A DNA stretch of 64,000 bases from Pseudomonadota bacterium (GCA_023458595.1 JAEWYT010000057.1:1-64000), one strand, 5' to 3'. Positions 27,801 through 36,495 are shown, numbered from the stretch's first letter. Numbers and translations are program-made. Notes: a model not told the origin generated them from the sequence alone.

Positions 27801-28421
27801 TCAGGACGCGGCGAACGAGCCTCCTTGCGCGCCCTGGTGCCGGCCGAGCACGAAGTCGTTCGAGCGGATCAGCGTGCCGTAGAGCGGCAGGATGTCGATC
27901 ATCGCCTCGTAGTTCTTGTCGGTGAAGCCGCTGGTGCAGTCCTGTAGCAGGATCGCCTTGTAGCCCATGTTGACGGCGCGCTTCATGGTGGTGGCGACGA
28001 CGTGCTCGATACACTGGCCGGTGAAATAGAGCGTGTCGATGCGGTTCGCCCGCAGGATCATGTCGAGCTCGGTGCCCTCGAAGCCATCGGAGTTGAAGTT
28101 GGTGACGACGATGTCGTCGCCGTAGGGCTTCAGCTCGTCTATGACCCCGGCGCCCCAGGAGCCGACGACGCATTCGCCGGACTCCTTCGCACCCTTCAGC
28201 AGGCCGCAGGTGTCGGCCGGCAGCTCCGGCGCGCCGCGCCGCCAGGCGATGTTGACATAGATGATCCTCATGCCGCGCACGCGCGCCGCCGAGATCGCCG
28301 CGCGGGTGTTCTCGACCGAGTTGTTCTTGGCGACCTGCGGATGCAGGTTGCGGCCCCAGACGCCGCGCGGATGGGCGACGCTGTTCTGGAAATGCAGCAC
28401 CAGGAATGCGGAGTTGCTCAT
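27801..28421 (-). CDS. Isochorismatase-like cysteine hydrolase family protein, atypical active site
   Basis: The 206-residue protein has the isochorismatase-like fold: LVLHFQN at the N-terminus, NFNSDGFEGTELDMIL, and YFTGQCIEHVVATT with Cys137. The usual catalytic triad is Asp-Lys-Cys. Here the Asp position is His10 and the Lys position is Asn108, so only the cysteine remains. It may be a different subfamily or may not hydrolyse in the standard way. ATG 28421 follows GGGAGGATCG. It converges with the BKACE gene, 12 bp away. Confidence 0.78.
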   Translation of the reverse strand: MSNSAFLVLHFQNSVAHPRGVWGRNLHPQVAKNNSVENTRAAISAARVRGMRIIYVNIAWRRGAPELPADTCGLLKGAKESGECVVGSWGAGVIDELKPYGDDIVVTNFNSDGFEGTELDMILRANRIDTLYFTGQCIEHVVATTMKRAVNMGYKAILLQDCTSGFTDKNYEAMIDILPLYGTLIRSNDFVLGRHQGAQGGSFAAS

Positions 28422-28588
28422 CGTTTCGATCCTCCCGGACAGCCGGGCAGGCGCGTCGTCGGCTTCGGAAGGCGCGTCCTCGGCACGGCTCGGGCGCAAG
28501 CCTAGCAGAGAACCGGCGCGCGCACTTCTCCCGCATCGGCGACTCGCGGCATCCTCCCTGCCGCGCCGACTAAAACGCGGGGGATATC

Positions 28589-29230
28589 GTGGACAACCGA
28601 CAGCTGATCGCAGCCGGATACGTGCTGACCGCAATCGCCGGATGGGTCGACGCGCAGGGCTTCCTCGCGCTACAGGGCATCTTCGTGTCCTACATGAGCG
28701 GCAACACGACGCTGCTCGGCGTGGCGCTCGCGCAAGGGCATTGGGGCCGGGCCGGCCCCATCGCGCTGGTGGTCGGGCTCTTCTTCGCGGGGTGTTTCGC
28801 CGGGGCCTTCCTCGCTGCATCGACGGGCAGGCGGTCGATGGCCGTCGTGGCCGCCGTCGAGGCGGGCGCGCTCGCGATCGCGCTCGTCTTCTCGGCGGGC
28901 CTCGGTTTCCCGCAGACGGCCGCCATGCTGCTGGCCTTCGCGATGGGCGCGCAGAACGCGGCGGCGACCGCGATCGGGCCGGTCCGCTCGGGCGTCACCT
29001 ACGTGACCGGCGCGCTGTTCAGCGCCGGGCAGGAGCTCGGCAGGATGGCGACGGGCACCGGCTCCGGGGCCGTCTTCGCCGGCCACGTGTCGTCCTGGGC
29101 GGCGCTGCTCGTCGGGGTGATCGCCGGTGCATGGGCCGACGCGCGGATCGGCCTTCTCGCGCTCAGTGTCCCCTGCGCGGTGTTGCTGGCGCTTTCCGCC
29201 TACTCGGCTGCCGTCTCGCGGGAGCGATAG
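28589..29230 (+). CDS. DUF1275 (YoaK-like) membrane protein
   Basis: The 213-residue inner-membrane protein has about six hydrophobic segments and the family's first-helix motif AGWVDAQGFLALQGIFVSYMSG near residue 13. YoaK-like proteins have no settled function. It is divergent from the isochorismatase-like gene and converges with the amino acid dehydrogenase gene, with only 9 bp between stops. No substrate can be inferred. Confidence 0.87.
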   Translation: MDNRQLIAAGYVLTAIAGWVDAQGFLALQGIFVSYMSGNTTLLGVALAQGHWGRAGPIALVVGLFFAGCFAGAFLAASTGRRSMAVVAAVEAGALAIALVFSAGLGFPQTAAMLLAFAMGAQNAAATAIGPVRSGVTYVTGALFSAGQELGRMATGTGSGAVFAGHVSSWAALLVGVIAGAWADARIGLLALSVPCAVLLALSAYSAAVSRER

Positions 29231-29239
29231 AAATACGTC

Positions 29240-30310
29240 TCACGCGCTGCGGCGCCGACGTCCGGCGGCGATCCGCTCCAGGGCCAGACGGTCCGCGACG
29301 ACCTCGGGCGGCAGTCCTTCCGCCTTCGAGCGCGACAGGACGAGCGAAAGCGTGTCGCCGAGGCGGGCGATGCGCGACTTCATCTCCTCGGCGCTCATGC
29401 CGGGCCGCTCCGGGGCGATCGAGATGACACCGCCGGCATTCACCAGGTAGTCCGGCGCGTAGAGGATGCCGCGGCTCATCAGGGCGACGCCGTCCCCGGG
29501 CGTGCGGAGCTGGTTGTTGGCCGCGCCGCAGACGATCCCGGCGCGGACCTCGGGGACCGTCGCCTCGTTCAGGCCGCCGCCCAGCGCGCAGGGCGCGAAG
29601 ACGTCGGCGGCGACGGCGTGGATACGGTCGACGGGAACGACGGTAGCCTGATAGCGTTCGGCGATCTCGGCGACGCGGGCGGAATCGATATCGGCGACGA
29701 CGAGACGGGCGCCATCGGCGTGGGCAAGTGCCGCAACGCGGCCGCCGACATGGCCGAGGCCCTGGATCGCCACCGTCAGCCCGGCCAGCGACGTGTTGCC
29801 GAGCGCGAAGGCGACGGCCGTCCGCATGGAACAGAACACACCCCAGGCGGTGAACGGCGAAGGATCGCCGAGCCCCGTCGCGCGGATGCCGCGCACGTGC
29901 CCGGTGCGACGGGCGACGATCTCCATGTCGGCGTCGGAGATGCCGACATCCTCTGCCGTGATGTAGGCGCCGCCGAAGCTCTCGACGAAGTCGCCGAAAG
30001 CCTCGAACAGGGCATCCGACTTGCCGGTCCTGGGATCGCCCATGATCACCGCCTTGCCGCCGCCGAGGGGCAGTCCGGCGAGCGCGTTCTTGTAGGTCAT
30101 GCCGCGCGACAGGCGGAGCACGTCGTCGAGGGCCTCCGCCTCGCCGGGGTAGGCCCACATGCGGCAGCCGCCGAGAGCAGGGCCGAGCGTCGTGTCGTGC
30201 ACGGCGATGATCGAGCGAAGACCGGTCCGCGAATCGACACGGACATCGACACGCTCGTGGCCGTCGAAGCTGGGATGGGCGGTTACGTCGACATTGTTTC
30301 GGGTCGGCAT
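29240..30310 (-). CDS. Glu/Leu/Phe/Val dehydrogenase (leucine dehydrogenase-like)
   Basis: The 356-residue NAD(P)-dependent enzyme oxidatively deaminates an amino acid to a 2-oxoacid. Key residues are the paired lysines Lys74 and Lys86 in MTYKNALAGLPLGGGKAV, the AEDVGIS segment and the Rossmann motif GLGHVGGRVAAL near residue 180. The length and GGCRMW segment fit leucine/valine dehydrogenases better than glutamate dehydrogenases. GAGG precedes the ATG at 30310. It stands alone behind an AT-rich divergent promoter region. Confidence 0.88.
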   Translation of the reverse strand: MPTRNNVDVTAHPSFDGHERVDVRVDSRTGLRSIIAVHDTTLGPALGGCRMWAYPGEAEALDDVLRLSRGMTYKNALAGLPLGGGKAVIMGDPRTGKSDALFEAFGDFVESFGGAYITAEDVGISDADMEIVARRTGHVRGIRATGLGDPSPFTAWGVFCSMRTAVAFALGNTSLAGLTVAIQGLGHVGGRVAALAHADGARLVVADIDSARVAEIAERYQATVVPVDRIHAVAADVFAPCALGGGLNEATVPEVRAGIVCGAANNQLRTPGDGVALMSRGILYAPDYLVNAGGVISIAPERPGMSAEEMKSRIARLGDTLSLVLSRSKAEGLPPEVVADRLALERIAAGRRRRSA

Positions 30311-30618
30311 TTCAAAACCTCGTGTGATCGCACCGGTCGCCCCGGCCGGCGGCTGGATCTCGCCGTTCGGGAAAGATATGCCGGAAGCTTGAAATTGTTA
30401 TCTTTATTGTGCACGTTTGTATCCTAATCCGGATGATATTTCCGTTGAACCAGCATGAACTGGAATATTCTTTCCAATGCCGATGCTGCGCCGCGGCAAT
30501 CGCCGGGGTCGCCCGGCTCGGACGGCGGACGGTGGTCGGCGGATGTTAACCGGCCGGTGCTCGAATCGCGGCCGAAGAGCCGGCGATTCGGCCGGGAACC
30601 GGTGGAGACCGATCGAGG
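30311..30618. promoter_or_regulatory. AT-rich divergent promoter region and leader hairpin
   Basis: This 308-bp gap separates the amino acid dehydrogenase (minus) from the L,D-transpeptidase (plus). Positions 30390-30485 are conspicuously AT-rich for this window, for example GAAATTGTTATCTTTATTG and GGAATATTCTTTCC. The rest is GC-rich, with a hairpin at 30562-30590 (CGAATCGC..GCGATTCG) before the transpeptidase. No gene was recognised. Lrp-type control of the dehydrogenase is possible but not shown. Confidence 0.45.
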
Positions 30619-31140
30619 ATGCGGAAGACGCTGCGCAGTCTCGTGCGATGTATCGCCGCTGCGGCGATCGCCACGGCGGCCGCGTGGTCCGGTGCGTCGG
30701 CGGCGACCCGCGACATCGTCGAGACCGGTGACGACCACGAATACGGCACGATCGTCGTCAAGACATCGGAGGCGCGGCTCTACTATTCGCTCGGCAACGG
30801 CAAGGCGATCCGCTACGCGGTGGCGGTCGGCAGTCCCAGGAACCAGTGGTTCGGTACCACCTGGGTCAGCGCCAAGCAGGAGAACCCGACCTGGACGCCG
30901 ACGCCGAGCATGCGCAGCCGCAACCCGGCTTTGCCGGCCAACGTGGCGCCGGGACCGAAGAACCCGCTCGGCGAGCGGGCGCTATATCTCGGCTGGACCA
31001 CCTATCGAATCCACGGCACCAACGCGCCGGGCTCGATCGGTCACGCGGTGTCGAACGGCTGTATCCGCATGCTGAACGCAGACGCGGCCGACCTCTACGA
31101 TCGCGTTCACATCGGCGCCCCGGTCATTGTAGCGCCGTAG
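30619..31140 (+). CDS. L,D-transpeptidase (YkuD domain)
   Basis: The 173-residue secreted protein has an N-terminal signal peptide (to about ASA28) and one YkuD catalytic domain that would form or break 3-3 peptidoglycan cross-links or attach proteins. The active-site motif is visible: His132 in RIHGTNAPGS and the nucleophile Cys148 in HAVSNGCIRM. The C-terminus ends right after the domain. It precedes the DUF1007/NicO pair by 83 bp on the same strand but shares no obvious function with it. Confidence 0.9.
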   Translation: MRKTLRSLVRCIAAAAIATAAAWSGASAATRDIVETGDDHEYGTIVVKTSEARLYYSLGNGKAIRYAVAVGSPRNQWFGTTWVSAKQENPTWTPTPSMRSRNPALPANVAPGPKNPLGERALYLGWTTYRIHGTNAPGSIGHAVSNGCIRMLNADAADLYDRVHIGAPVIVAP

Positions 31141-31223
31141 TCGGCTCGCGGACGCCGGGGCCGACATTTCCGCGCCACGCTTCCGCCGATATTGTAGGCT
31201 TGAAGCTGCGCCGGGAGATTTCT

Positions 31224-31907
31224 ATGCGTCGCAATCCGAGCCGGAAGCCGGGTCTCGCCGGAATGGCTGCCGCCGCCCTCGTCGTCGCGTCGGCCGGCGG
31301 AGCCTCCGCACACCCGCACGTCTGGGTCGACAGCCATTCCGACATCCTGTTCGACAAGACGGGCAAGATCAGCGGCGTCCGGCATTCGTGGACCTTCGAC
31401 GAGGGCTTCTCGGCCTACGCGATCCAGGGGCTCGACGAGAACAACGACGGCAAGCTGAGCCGCGAGGAACTGCAGCCGCTCGCCCAGGTCAACGTCGAGT
31501 CGCTGAACGAGTACGACTACTTCACCTATCTGGGCGTCGTCGGCGTCGACGAGGTCTACGGCGTGTTCACCGATCCGGTGGACTACTGGCTCGACTACGA
31601 CGGGGTGCAGCTGACGCTGCACTTCACGCTGCCGCTGACGGAGCCCTTCGATCCGAAGAAGGGCGATACCGCGATCGAGGTCTATGACCCGACCTTCTTC
31701 GTGGACTTCGCGCTTTCGGAAGAGGACCCGGTGATGCTGGTCGACGCACCGACCGGCTGCCATCCCGAGGTCGTGCGCGCCGAGGGCTTCGACTCCGCGA
31801 CCGCCGGCATCCTGTCGCAGATCCCCGCGGACGTGCGCGATCTGCCCCCCGAGCTTTTGGAGCTGACCCAGGGCAACGCCAACACGATCAGGGTCAAGTG
31901 CCAATGA
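31224..31907 (+). CDS. DUF1007 family periplasmic protein
   Basis: The 227-residue protein has a signal peptide ending near GASA and starts its mature part with HPHVWVD, the signature of DUF1007. Acidic and aspartate-rich segments (DENNDGKLSREE, residues 73-84) look like an EF-hand-type loop. ATG 31224 is supported by GGGAG. The stop overlaps the NicO transporter start (ATGA), and DUF1007 genes often sit beside nickel/cobalt exporters or importers, so it probably feeds or senses metal for that protein. Confidence 0.88.
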   Translation: MRRNPSRKPGLAGMAAAALVVASAGGASAHPHVWVDSHSDILFDKTGKISGVRHSWTFDEGFSAYAIQGLDENNDGKLSREELQPLAQVNVESLNEYDYFTYLGVVGVDEVYGVFTDPVDYWLDYDGVQLTLHFTLPLTEPFDPKKGDTAIEVYDPTFFVDFALSEEDPVMLVDAPTGCHPEVVRAEGFDSATAGILSQIPADVRDLPPELLELTQGNANTIRVKCQ

Positions 31908-32971
31908 GCGGGAGGAGGGGAGCGTCGATCGTCTTCCTGCTCGCGGCGCTGGCGGTAGTGCTCCTCGGCGCCGACGCGGTCGCCGCCAATCCGTTCGGCG
32001 TGGCGCGGCCCGAACCGGCCCTCACCGTCCAGTCCGGGCCGTTCGCCGGGCTGTTCGCCTGGATCGCGGCCAGGCAGTCCGAGTTCTACAGAGCGCTGTC
32101 GGCGCTGATCGCGGAGTTCCGGCACGATCCGGCGGCGGGCTGGGCGCTCGCGGGGCTGTCGTTCCTCTACGGGCTCTTCCATGCCGCCGGTCCCGGCCAC
32201 GGCAAGGTGGTCATCACCTCCTACATGGTCGCGACCGGCGAGACGATCAGGCGGGGCGTCCTGCTCGCCTTCGCCTCGGCCTTCGTGCAGGCGCTGACGG
32301 CGATCGCGCTCGTCACCGTGATGACGGTCGCCCTGCGCGCGACGAGCGTGGCGATGACCAGGGCGACCGGCGTCGTCGAGATCGCGAGCTTCGCCCTGAT
32401 CGCGCTGATCGGCGCCCGCCTCGTCTATGCCAAGGCTGCTGCGCTGGCCGCGCGCATGCCCGTCGGGCGGCTGCAGCCGGCGGCGGCCGGGCTCGGTGGG
32501 CACGATCATGTCCACCACGACCACGGGCACCACGATAACGGGCGTCACCGGCACGCCCACGGTCATGCGCACGGTCATGCCCACGGGCCGGATTGCGGCT
32601 GCGGCCACGCGCATGCCCCGGACCCGTCCTCGCTCGGCGGGCCCTTCTCGCTCAAGCGGGCGTGGACGGCGGTGCTCGCGGTGGGCATCCGTCCCTGCAC
32701 GGGGGCGATCATCGTTCTGGTGTTCGCCTTCTCGCAGGGGGTCTACGCCGTCGGTATCGCCGCGACGCTGGCCATGGCGGTGGGCACCGGCATGGCGGTC
32801 GCGCTGCTCGCCGGGCTGGCGGTCGGTGCGCGCGGATTGGCTGCAAATCTGGCCGACGGCGGCTCGGGCTGGGCGATCGCGGGGCTGCAGACCGTCGAGC
32901 TCCTCGCCGCGCTGGCGGTGCTCGCGTTCGGCCTGCTGATGCTCGGCGGCGCGCTCCAGGCCGGAATCTAG
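31904..32971 (+). CDS. NicO/RcnA-type nickel/cobalt transporter
   Basis: The 355-residue membrane protein belongs to the NicO family. FHAAGPGHGKVVITSYM (near residue 92) and VGIRPCTGAIIVL (near 262) are the conserved helices. Between them, about residues 199-240, is a long histidine-rich loop (GGHDHVHHDHGHHDNG and more) likely to bind Ni or Co. It is coupled to the DUF1007 gene by ATGA. Its 3' end faces the cobalt-type nitrile hydratase operon, and the two stop codons share CTAG. Import or export cannot be decided from sequence alone. Confidence 0.88.
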   Translation: MSGRRGASIVFLLAALAVVLLGADAVAANPFGVARPEPALTVQSGPFAGLFAWIAARQSEFYRALSALIAEFRHDPAAGWALAGLSFLYGLFHAAGPGHGKVVITSYMVATGETIRRGVLLAFASAFVQALTAIALVTVMTVALRATSVAMTRATGVVEIASFALIALIGARLVYAKAAALAARMPVGRLQPAAAGLGGHDHVHHDHGHHDNGRHRHAHGHAHGHAHGPDCGCGHAHAPDPSSLGGPFSLKRAWTAVLAVGIRPCTGAIIVLVFAFSQGVYAVGIAATLAMAVGTGMAVALLAGLAVGARGLAANLADGGSGWAIAGLQTVELLAALAVLAFGLLMLGGALQAGI

Positions 32972-33363
32972 CCTTTCGGAAGCCGCGTCTCGGCGCCGAG
33001 CTCGACCGGCCGGCCGTGCGGCGTCGCCTTCGCGGCGCGGTCCCAGGCGGCTTCGCGGGCGCTCCGCTCGGTTTCCGGCACCACGCCCTTGCGGTCGAGC
33101 AGCGTCTCCAGCGCGGTGAGCCAGGCCGAATAGTAGGCGTCTTCCGCGACCGTCCCGGTGCCGCCCGCCTGCGTGCCGGCGGCGGCGAGCTCGGCGCCGA
33201 GCGTCTCGGCCCATTCGCTCCAGGCGAAGACGCCGGCGGCGTTCAGCTCCACGGCGAGCGCGAAGGCCTGCGCATGCCACGGCTCGGCGAAGACCGGGCC
33301 GTCGCGGTCGCGCGGGATCGCCGGCAGGGCGTCGAGCGCCGCCGAGACGTCAGGCCGGGTCAA
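32968..33363 (-). CDS. Nitrile hydratase accessory protein
   Basis: This 131-residue protein belongs to the nitrile hydratase activator family, related to the beta-subunit N-terminal half (PVFAEPWHAQAFALAVELNAAGVFAWSEWAE). In cobalt enzymes such a protein carries the metal-loaded alpha subunit into the complex. The gene overlaps the beta subunit gene by 14 bases and is the last in a three-gene minus-strand operon. Its stop TAG occupies the complement of 32968-32970, overlapping the stop of the NicO gene on the other strand. Confidence 0.85.
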   Translation of the reverse strand: MTRPDVSAALDALPAIPRDRDGPVFAEPWHAQAFALAVELNAAGVFAWSEWAETLGAELAAAGTQAGGTGTVAEDAYYSAWLTALETLLDRKGVVPETERSAREAAWDRAAKATPHGRPVELGAETRLPKG

Positions 33364-34009
33364 GGTAGGGCTCCCAGAGATCGACCTGCACGGTGTCGCG
33401 GGGCGAGGCCTCCTCGCCCCAGAGCTCGCGGGCGGCGAAGCGCACCGAATAGAGCCAGTGCGGCCGCTCGCCGAGGCCGTGGGCGCTGGAATCGGGGAAG
33501 ACGTGGCAGCCGTGGACGCGGGTGACCGTGCCGCGGCGGCCGCGCACGTAGCGCACCAGCCGCGTGTGGCCCTCGGGATGGATGTTGCGGGCGCGTACGG
33601 CGTCGCCGGCCCCGAAGCGGGCGGGCCGGTCGGCCTGCCGCTCGTAGGGCGTGCCTTTCGAGAGCACGGCGGCGACGTTCCCGGCCTTCAGGATGCGCTC
33701 GACCGGCTTTGCGGGCGCTTTCATCGCGCCGGTCGCGATCTCCTCGTGGGTGAGGAGTCCGCGCTCGGCCATCAGCTTCTCGAGGGCGGCGATCCAGATC
33801 TGGTAGTAGCTCGACGAGAGGTACTGCGCCGGCGGCAGGCTCTCGCGGGCGTGGCGGGACATGTCGATGTTCCAGCCGCCCGGCGCGGCCATGGCGAGCG
33901 TCAGGGCGAGCGCGGCGCGCTCCCAGTCGGCGTGGAAGACCGGCTCGTTCGGCTCCGGCGCGACGGGTCCGAAATCCTGCATGCCGCCCATGTCGTGCAC
34001 GCCGTTCAT
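33350..34009 (-). CDS. nthB: Nitrile hydratase subunit beta
   Basis: The 219-residue beta subunit is recognised by MNGVHDMGGMQDFGPV at the start. Further on are YLSSSYYQIWIAALEKLM and the C-terminal barrel HTRLVRYVRGRRGTV. It pairs with the alpha subunit to hydrate nitriles to amides in the cytoplasm. ATG 34009 overlaps the alpha-subunit stop (ATGA). The start of the longer open frame is only a shadow of the alpha gene. Confidence 0.93.
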   Translation of the reverse strand: MNGVHDMGGMQDFGPVAPEPNEPVFHADWERAALALTLAMAAPGGWNIDMSRHARESLPPAQYLSSSYYQIWIAALEKLMAERGLLTHEEIATGAMKAPAKPVERILKAGNVAAVLSKGTPYERQADRPARFGAGDAVRARNIHPEGHTRLVRYVRGRRGTVTRVHGCHVFPDSSAHGLGERPHWLYSVRFAARELWGEEASPRDTVQVDLWEPYLDPA

Positions 34010-34647
34010 GCGAGCAGCCCCTCCGCGCGGGCTTCCTCCGGCGAGAGCGCGAGGCCGGTGCCGATCATCGAGTTGCGGGTGACGAGGGCGGAAAGCTCCT
34101 CCTCGCTCAGGTTTTCGGTGTGGTCCGGGCGCATCGGGATCACCAGGTAGCGGACCTCCGCCGTGGAATCCCAGACGCGGATGCCGGTGTCTTCCGGCAG
34201 CTCGACGCCGAACTCGGAGAGGACGCCGCGCGGGTCGATCACGGCGCGCGAGCGGTAGGGCGGCGACTTGTACCAGACGGGCGGCAGGCCGAGCACCGAC
34301 CACGGGTAGCAGGAGCACAGCGTGCAGACGACCATGTTGTGGGTCTCGGGCGTGTTCTCGACGATCACCATGTGCTCGCCCTGGCGGCCGGTGTAGCCGA
34401 GCTCGGCGATCGCCGCGGTCGCGTCCGCCCGCAGGCGGTCGAGGTAGCCCGGATCGCTCCAGGCCCTGGCGACGACGCGGGCGCCGTTGCGCGGGCCGAC
34501 CTTGTGCTCGTAGGTGTCGATCAGCGCGTCGAGCGCGGCCTGCTCGACGTAGCCCTTCTCGATCAGCAGGGATTCGAGCGCGCGCACGCGCAGCGCCGTC
34601 GGCGACAGCTCGGAATGGTCGTGATCGTGATGGTGGTCGCCGGACAT
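34006..34647 (-). CDS. nthA: Nitrile hydratase subunit alpha, cobalt type
   Basis: The 213-residue alpha subunit carries the metal site Cys108-Thr-Leu-Cys111-Ser-Cys113. Threonine after the first cysteine is typical of the Co(III) enzymes; iron enzymes have serine there. The two inner cysteines are normally oxidised in the active site. The N-terminus is histidine-rich (GDHHHDHDH), which could hold metal before insertion. It heads the alpha-beta-accessory operon. A nitrile-to-amide step would feed an amidase such as that at 22470, though this link is inference. Confidence 0.93.
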   Translation of the reverse strand: MSGDHHHDHDHSELSPTALRVRALESLLIEKGYVEQAALDALIDTYEHKVGPRNGARVVARAWSDPGYLDRLRADATAAIAELGYTGRQGEHMVIVENTPETHNMVVCTLCSCYPWSVLGLPPVWYKSPPYRSRAVIDPRGVLSEFGVELPEDTGIRVWDSTAEVRYLVIPMRPDHTENLSEEELSALVTRNSMIGTGLALSPEEARAEGLLA

Positions 34648-34737
34648 GTCCGTCCTCTCACAACAGCTTTACCGGTGCGATCCTAGACAGACGCGGGCCG
34701 GCAGGCCAGTGTCCGGGAACCCCGGGAGGGCAGCCCG

Positions 34738-35412
34738 ATGAAGCTGGACGGAATCCGCGCCTGCGTTTTCGACGCCTACGGAACGCTGTTCGACGTGCAC
34801 GCGCCTGTCGCCAGGGTCGCCGCAGCGCTCGGCGACAAGGCAGATGCCGTTTCCAGGATGTGGCGCGACAAGCAGCTGCAGTACACCTGGCTCAGGAGCC
34901 TGATGGGGGCGCATGCCGACTTCCGGATCGTCACGGCCGACGCGCTCGACTTCGCGCTTGCCGCCCACGGCGTCGCGGACGCGGACCTCAGGGCGAAGCT
35001 CCTCGAGCTCTACATGACGCTCGACGCCTATGCGGACGCGCGGCGCTGCCTCGAATCCCTCAGGTCCAAGGGGCTGACGACGGCGATCCTGTCGAACGGC
35101 TCGCCGGAGATGCTCGCCGCGGCGACCAAGTCGGCCGGGCTCGACGCCCATCTCGACCATGTGCTGTCGGTCGAGCAGGTCGGCATCTACAAGCCCGACC
35201 CGCGCGTCTACCAGCTCGCCGTGGACGAGATCGGCGTTCCCGCCGCCGAGATGCTGTTCGTGTCGATGAACCCGTGGGACGCCAGCGGGGCGGCGTTCTT
35301 CGGCTTCCGCGTCGCCCGCCTCAACCGGCTCGGCATGCCGCCCGACAACCTGCCGGGCGAGATCGCGGCCGAAATCAGGACCCTCGACGAGGTGCCGGAG
35401 CTGGTGACCTAA
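34738..35412 (+). CDS. (S)-2-haloacid dehalogenase (type II)
   Basis: The 224-residue HAD-superfamily enzyme keeps the full type II set known from L-2-haloacid dehalogenase: nucleophile Asp12 (FDAYGT), Arg43, Ser119, Lys152, Tyr158, and Ser176/Asn178/Asp181 in VSMNPWDASG. It would turn L-2-haloalkanoic acids into D-2-hydroxy acids. It is divergent from the nitrile hydratase operon. Some members of this subfamily act on other phosphate or halo substrates, so the substrate is likely but not proven. Confidence 0.87.
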   Translation: MKLDGIRACVFDAYGTLFDVHAPVARVAAALGDKADAVSRMWRDKQLQYTWLRSLMGAHADFRIVTADALDFALAAHGVADADLRAKLLELYMTLDAYADARRCLESLRSKGLTTAILSNGSPEMLAAATKSAGLDAHLDHVLSVEQVGIYKPDPRVYQLAVDEIGVPAAEMLFVSMNPWDASGAAFFGFRVARLNRLGMPPDNLPGEIAAEIRTLDEVPELVT

Positions 35413-35421
35413 GCCGGTGGC

Positions 35422-36222
35422 CTAGCTCGCGACCGAACGGAGCACCGGCTTGCGCGACCTGTAGCCGCGCATGGCCTCGCCGAAGGCCTCGAACAGGCGC
35501 CGCGAGGCGGGGTCGGAGCCGGCCCAATACTCGGGATGCCACTGGACGCCGAGGGCGAAGGCCCCGGCGCCCTTCACCGAGACAGCCTCGATGGTGCCGT
35601 CGGGGGCGGTCGCTTCGACCTCGAGCCCGTCGGCGAGCCGGTCGATCGCCTGGCGGTGCAGCGAGTTGACCATGATCGGCTCGGTGCCGAGGATCGGCGC
35701 GAGCCGTCCGCCGGGACGCACGTCGATGCGCTGGCGGATGGCGAAGCGCTCGTCCTGGACGGTCGAATCGGGCGCGCGATGGTCCATGCGGTCCGGAAGT
35801 TCCTGGATTTCGGTGGCGATCGAGCCGCCCAACGCCACGTTGAGCTCCTGGTAGCCGCGGCAAATCGCGAACAGCGGCAGGCCGCGCTCGAGCGTTGCCC
35901 GGATAAGAGGCAGCGTCGTTGCGTCGCGCGCCTCGTCGAAGGGCTCGTAAGCCGGCGTCGGGATCACTCCGTAATTGCCGGGGTGGACGTTGGAACGGCT
36001 GCCGGGCAGCATCACACCGTCGACGAAGTCCAGAATCGAGGAATAGTCGAACTCGCCGCCGAGGGCAGGGACGACCAGCGGCATGGCGCCGGAAACGTGG
36101 GCGGCGGCTTCCAGATACTGGGCGGCCACCGCGTGCCAGCGATAGCCCTCGAATGCCTTCACGTCGGCGGGAACCGCCACGACCGGGCAGCCCTCGGACA
36201 GGCCCCGAACGCCAGCGTTCAT
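35422..36222 (-). CDS. Class I glutamine amidotransferase-like hydrolase (peptidase C26, PuuD-like)
   Basis: The 266-residue protein resembles PuuD, which splits gamma-glutamyl-gamma-aminobutyrate to GABA and glutamate in putrescine degradation. The nucleophile is Cys121 in FAICRGYQELN and the catalytic pair is in VQWHPEYW. ATG 36222 is preferred over 36240 because GGAAAGG lies about 10 nt upstream. No other puu genes adjoin it, so the substrate is uncertain. It converges with the dehalogenase gene, with 9 bp between them. Confidence 0.87.
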   Translation of the reverse strand: MNAGVRGLSEGCPVVAVPADVKAFEGYRWHAVAAQYLEAAAHVSGAMPLVVPALGGEFDYSSILDFVDGVMLPGSRSNVHPGNYGVIPTPAYEPFDEARDATTLPLIRATLERGLPLFAICRGYQELNVALGGSIATEIQELPDRMDHRAPDSTVQDERFAIRQRIDVRPGGRLAPILGTEPIMVNSLHRQAIDRLADGLEVEATAPDGTIEAVSVKGAGAFALGVQWHPEYWAGSDPASRRLFEAFGEAMRGYRSRKPVLRSVAS

Positions 36223-36346
36223 GGAGCATTTCCTTTCCATCGTTAACCGGCCGTCGGCCGGAGGATCGGTGTTATTGCCGCAATTCTAGGCATTTTTCCG
36301 GCGCTTACCATCCGTCGCCCAACCAAATCTGCCACCAAAGCCGGAC

Positions 36347-36376
36347 TTGTTTTGCGTTTCCGGCTGCGCTTTATAT
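36347..36376 (+). promoter_or_regulatory. Candidate sigma-70 promoter of the TRAP operon
   Basis: TTGTTT (36347-36352) and TTATAT (36371-36376) are 18 nt apart, about 120 bp before the TRAP binding protein gene. Several GC-rich hairpins follow in the leader. Prediction by eye only. Confidence 0.4.
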
Positions 36377-36495
36377 CGACCCATCGCCGCGCCGCGATGG
36401 CCGGTCGGTGCCGCCGGGACCGAGACCAAGATCAATGGAAAGCCGGATCCGGCCGGCAATCAGTAGCGCTCAACAATCTTGGGAGGACACCCATA

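Noticed and set aside
31141..31223. A cobalamin or metal riboswitch before the DUF1007/NicO genes
   Set aside because: The gap is only 83 bp and shows none of the long conserved elements of a cobalamin or NiCo riboswitch.
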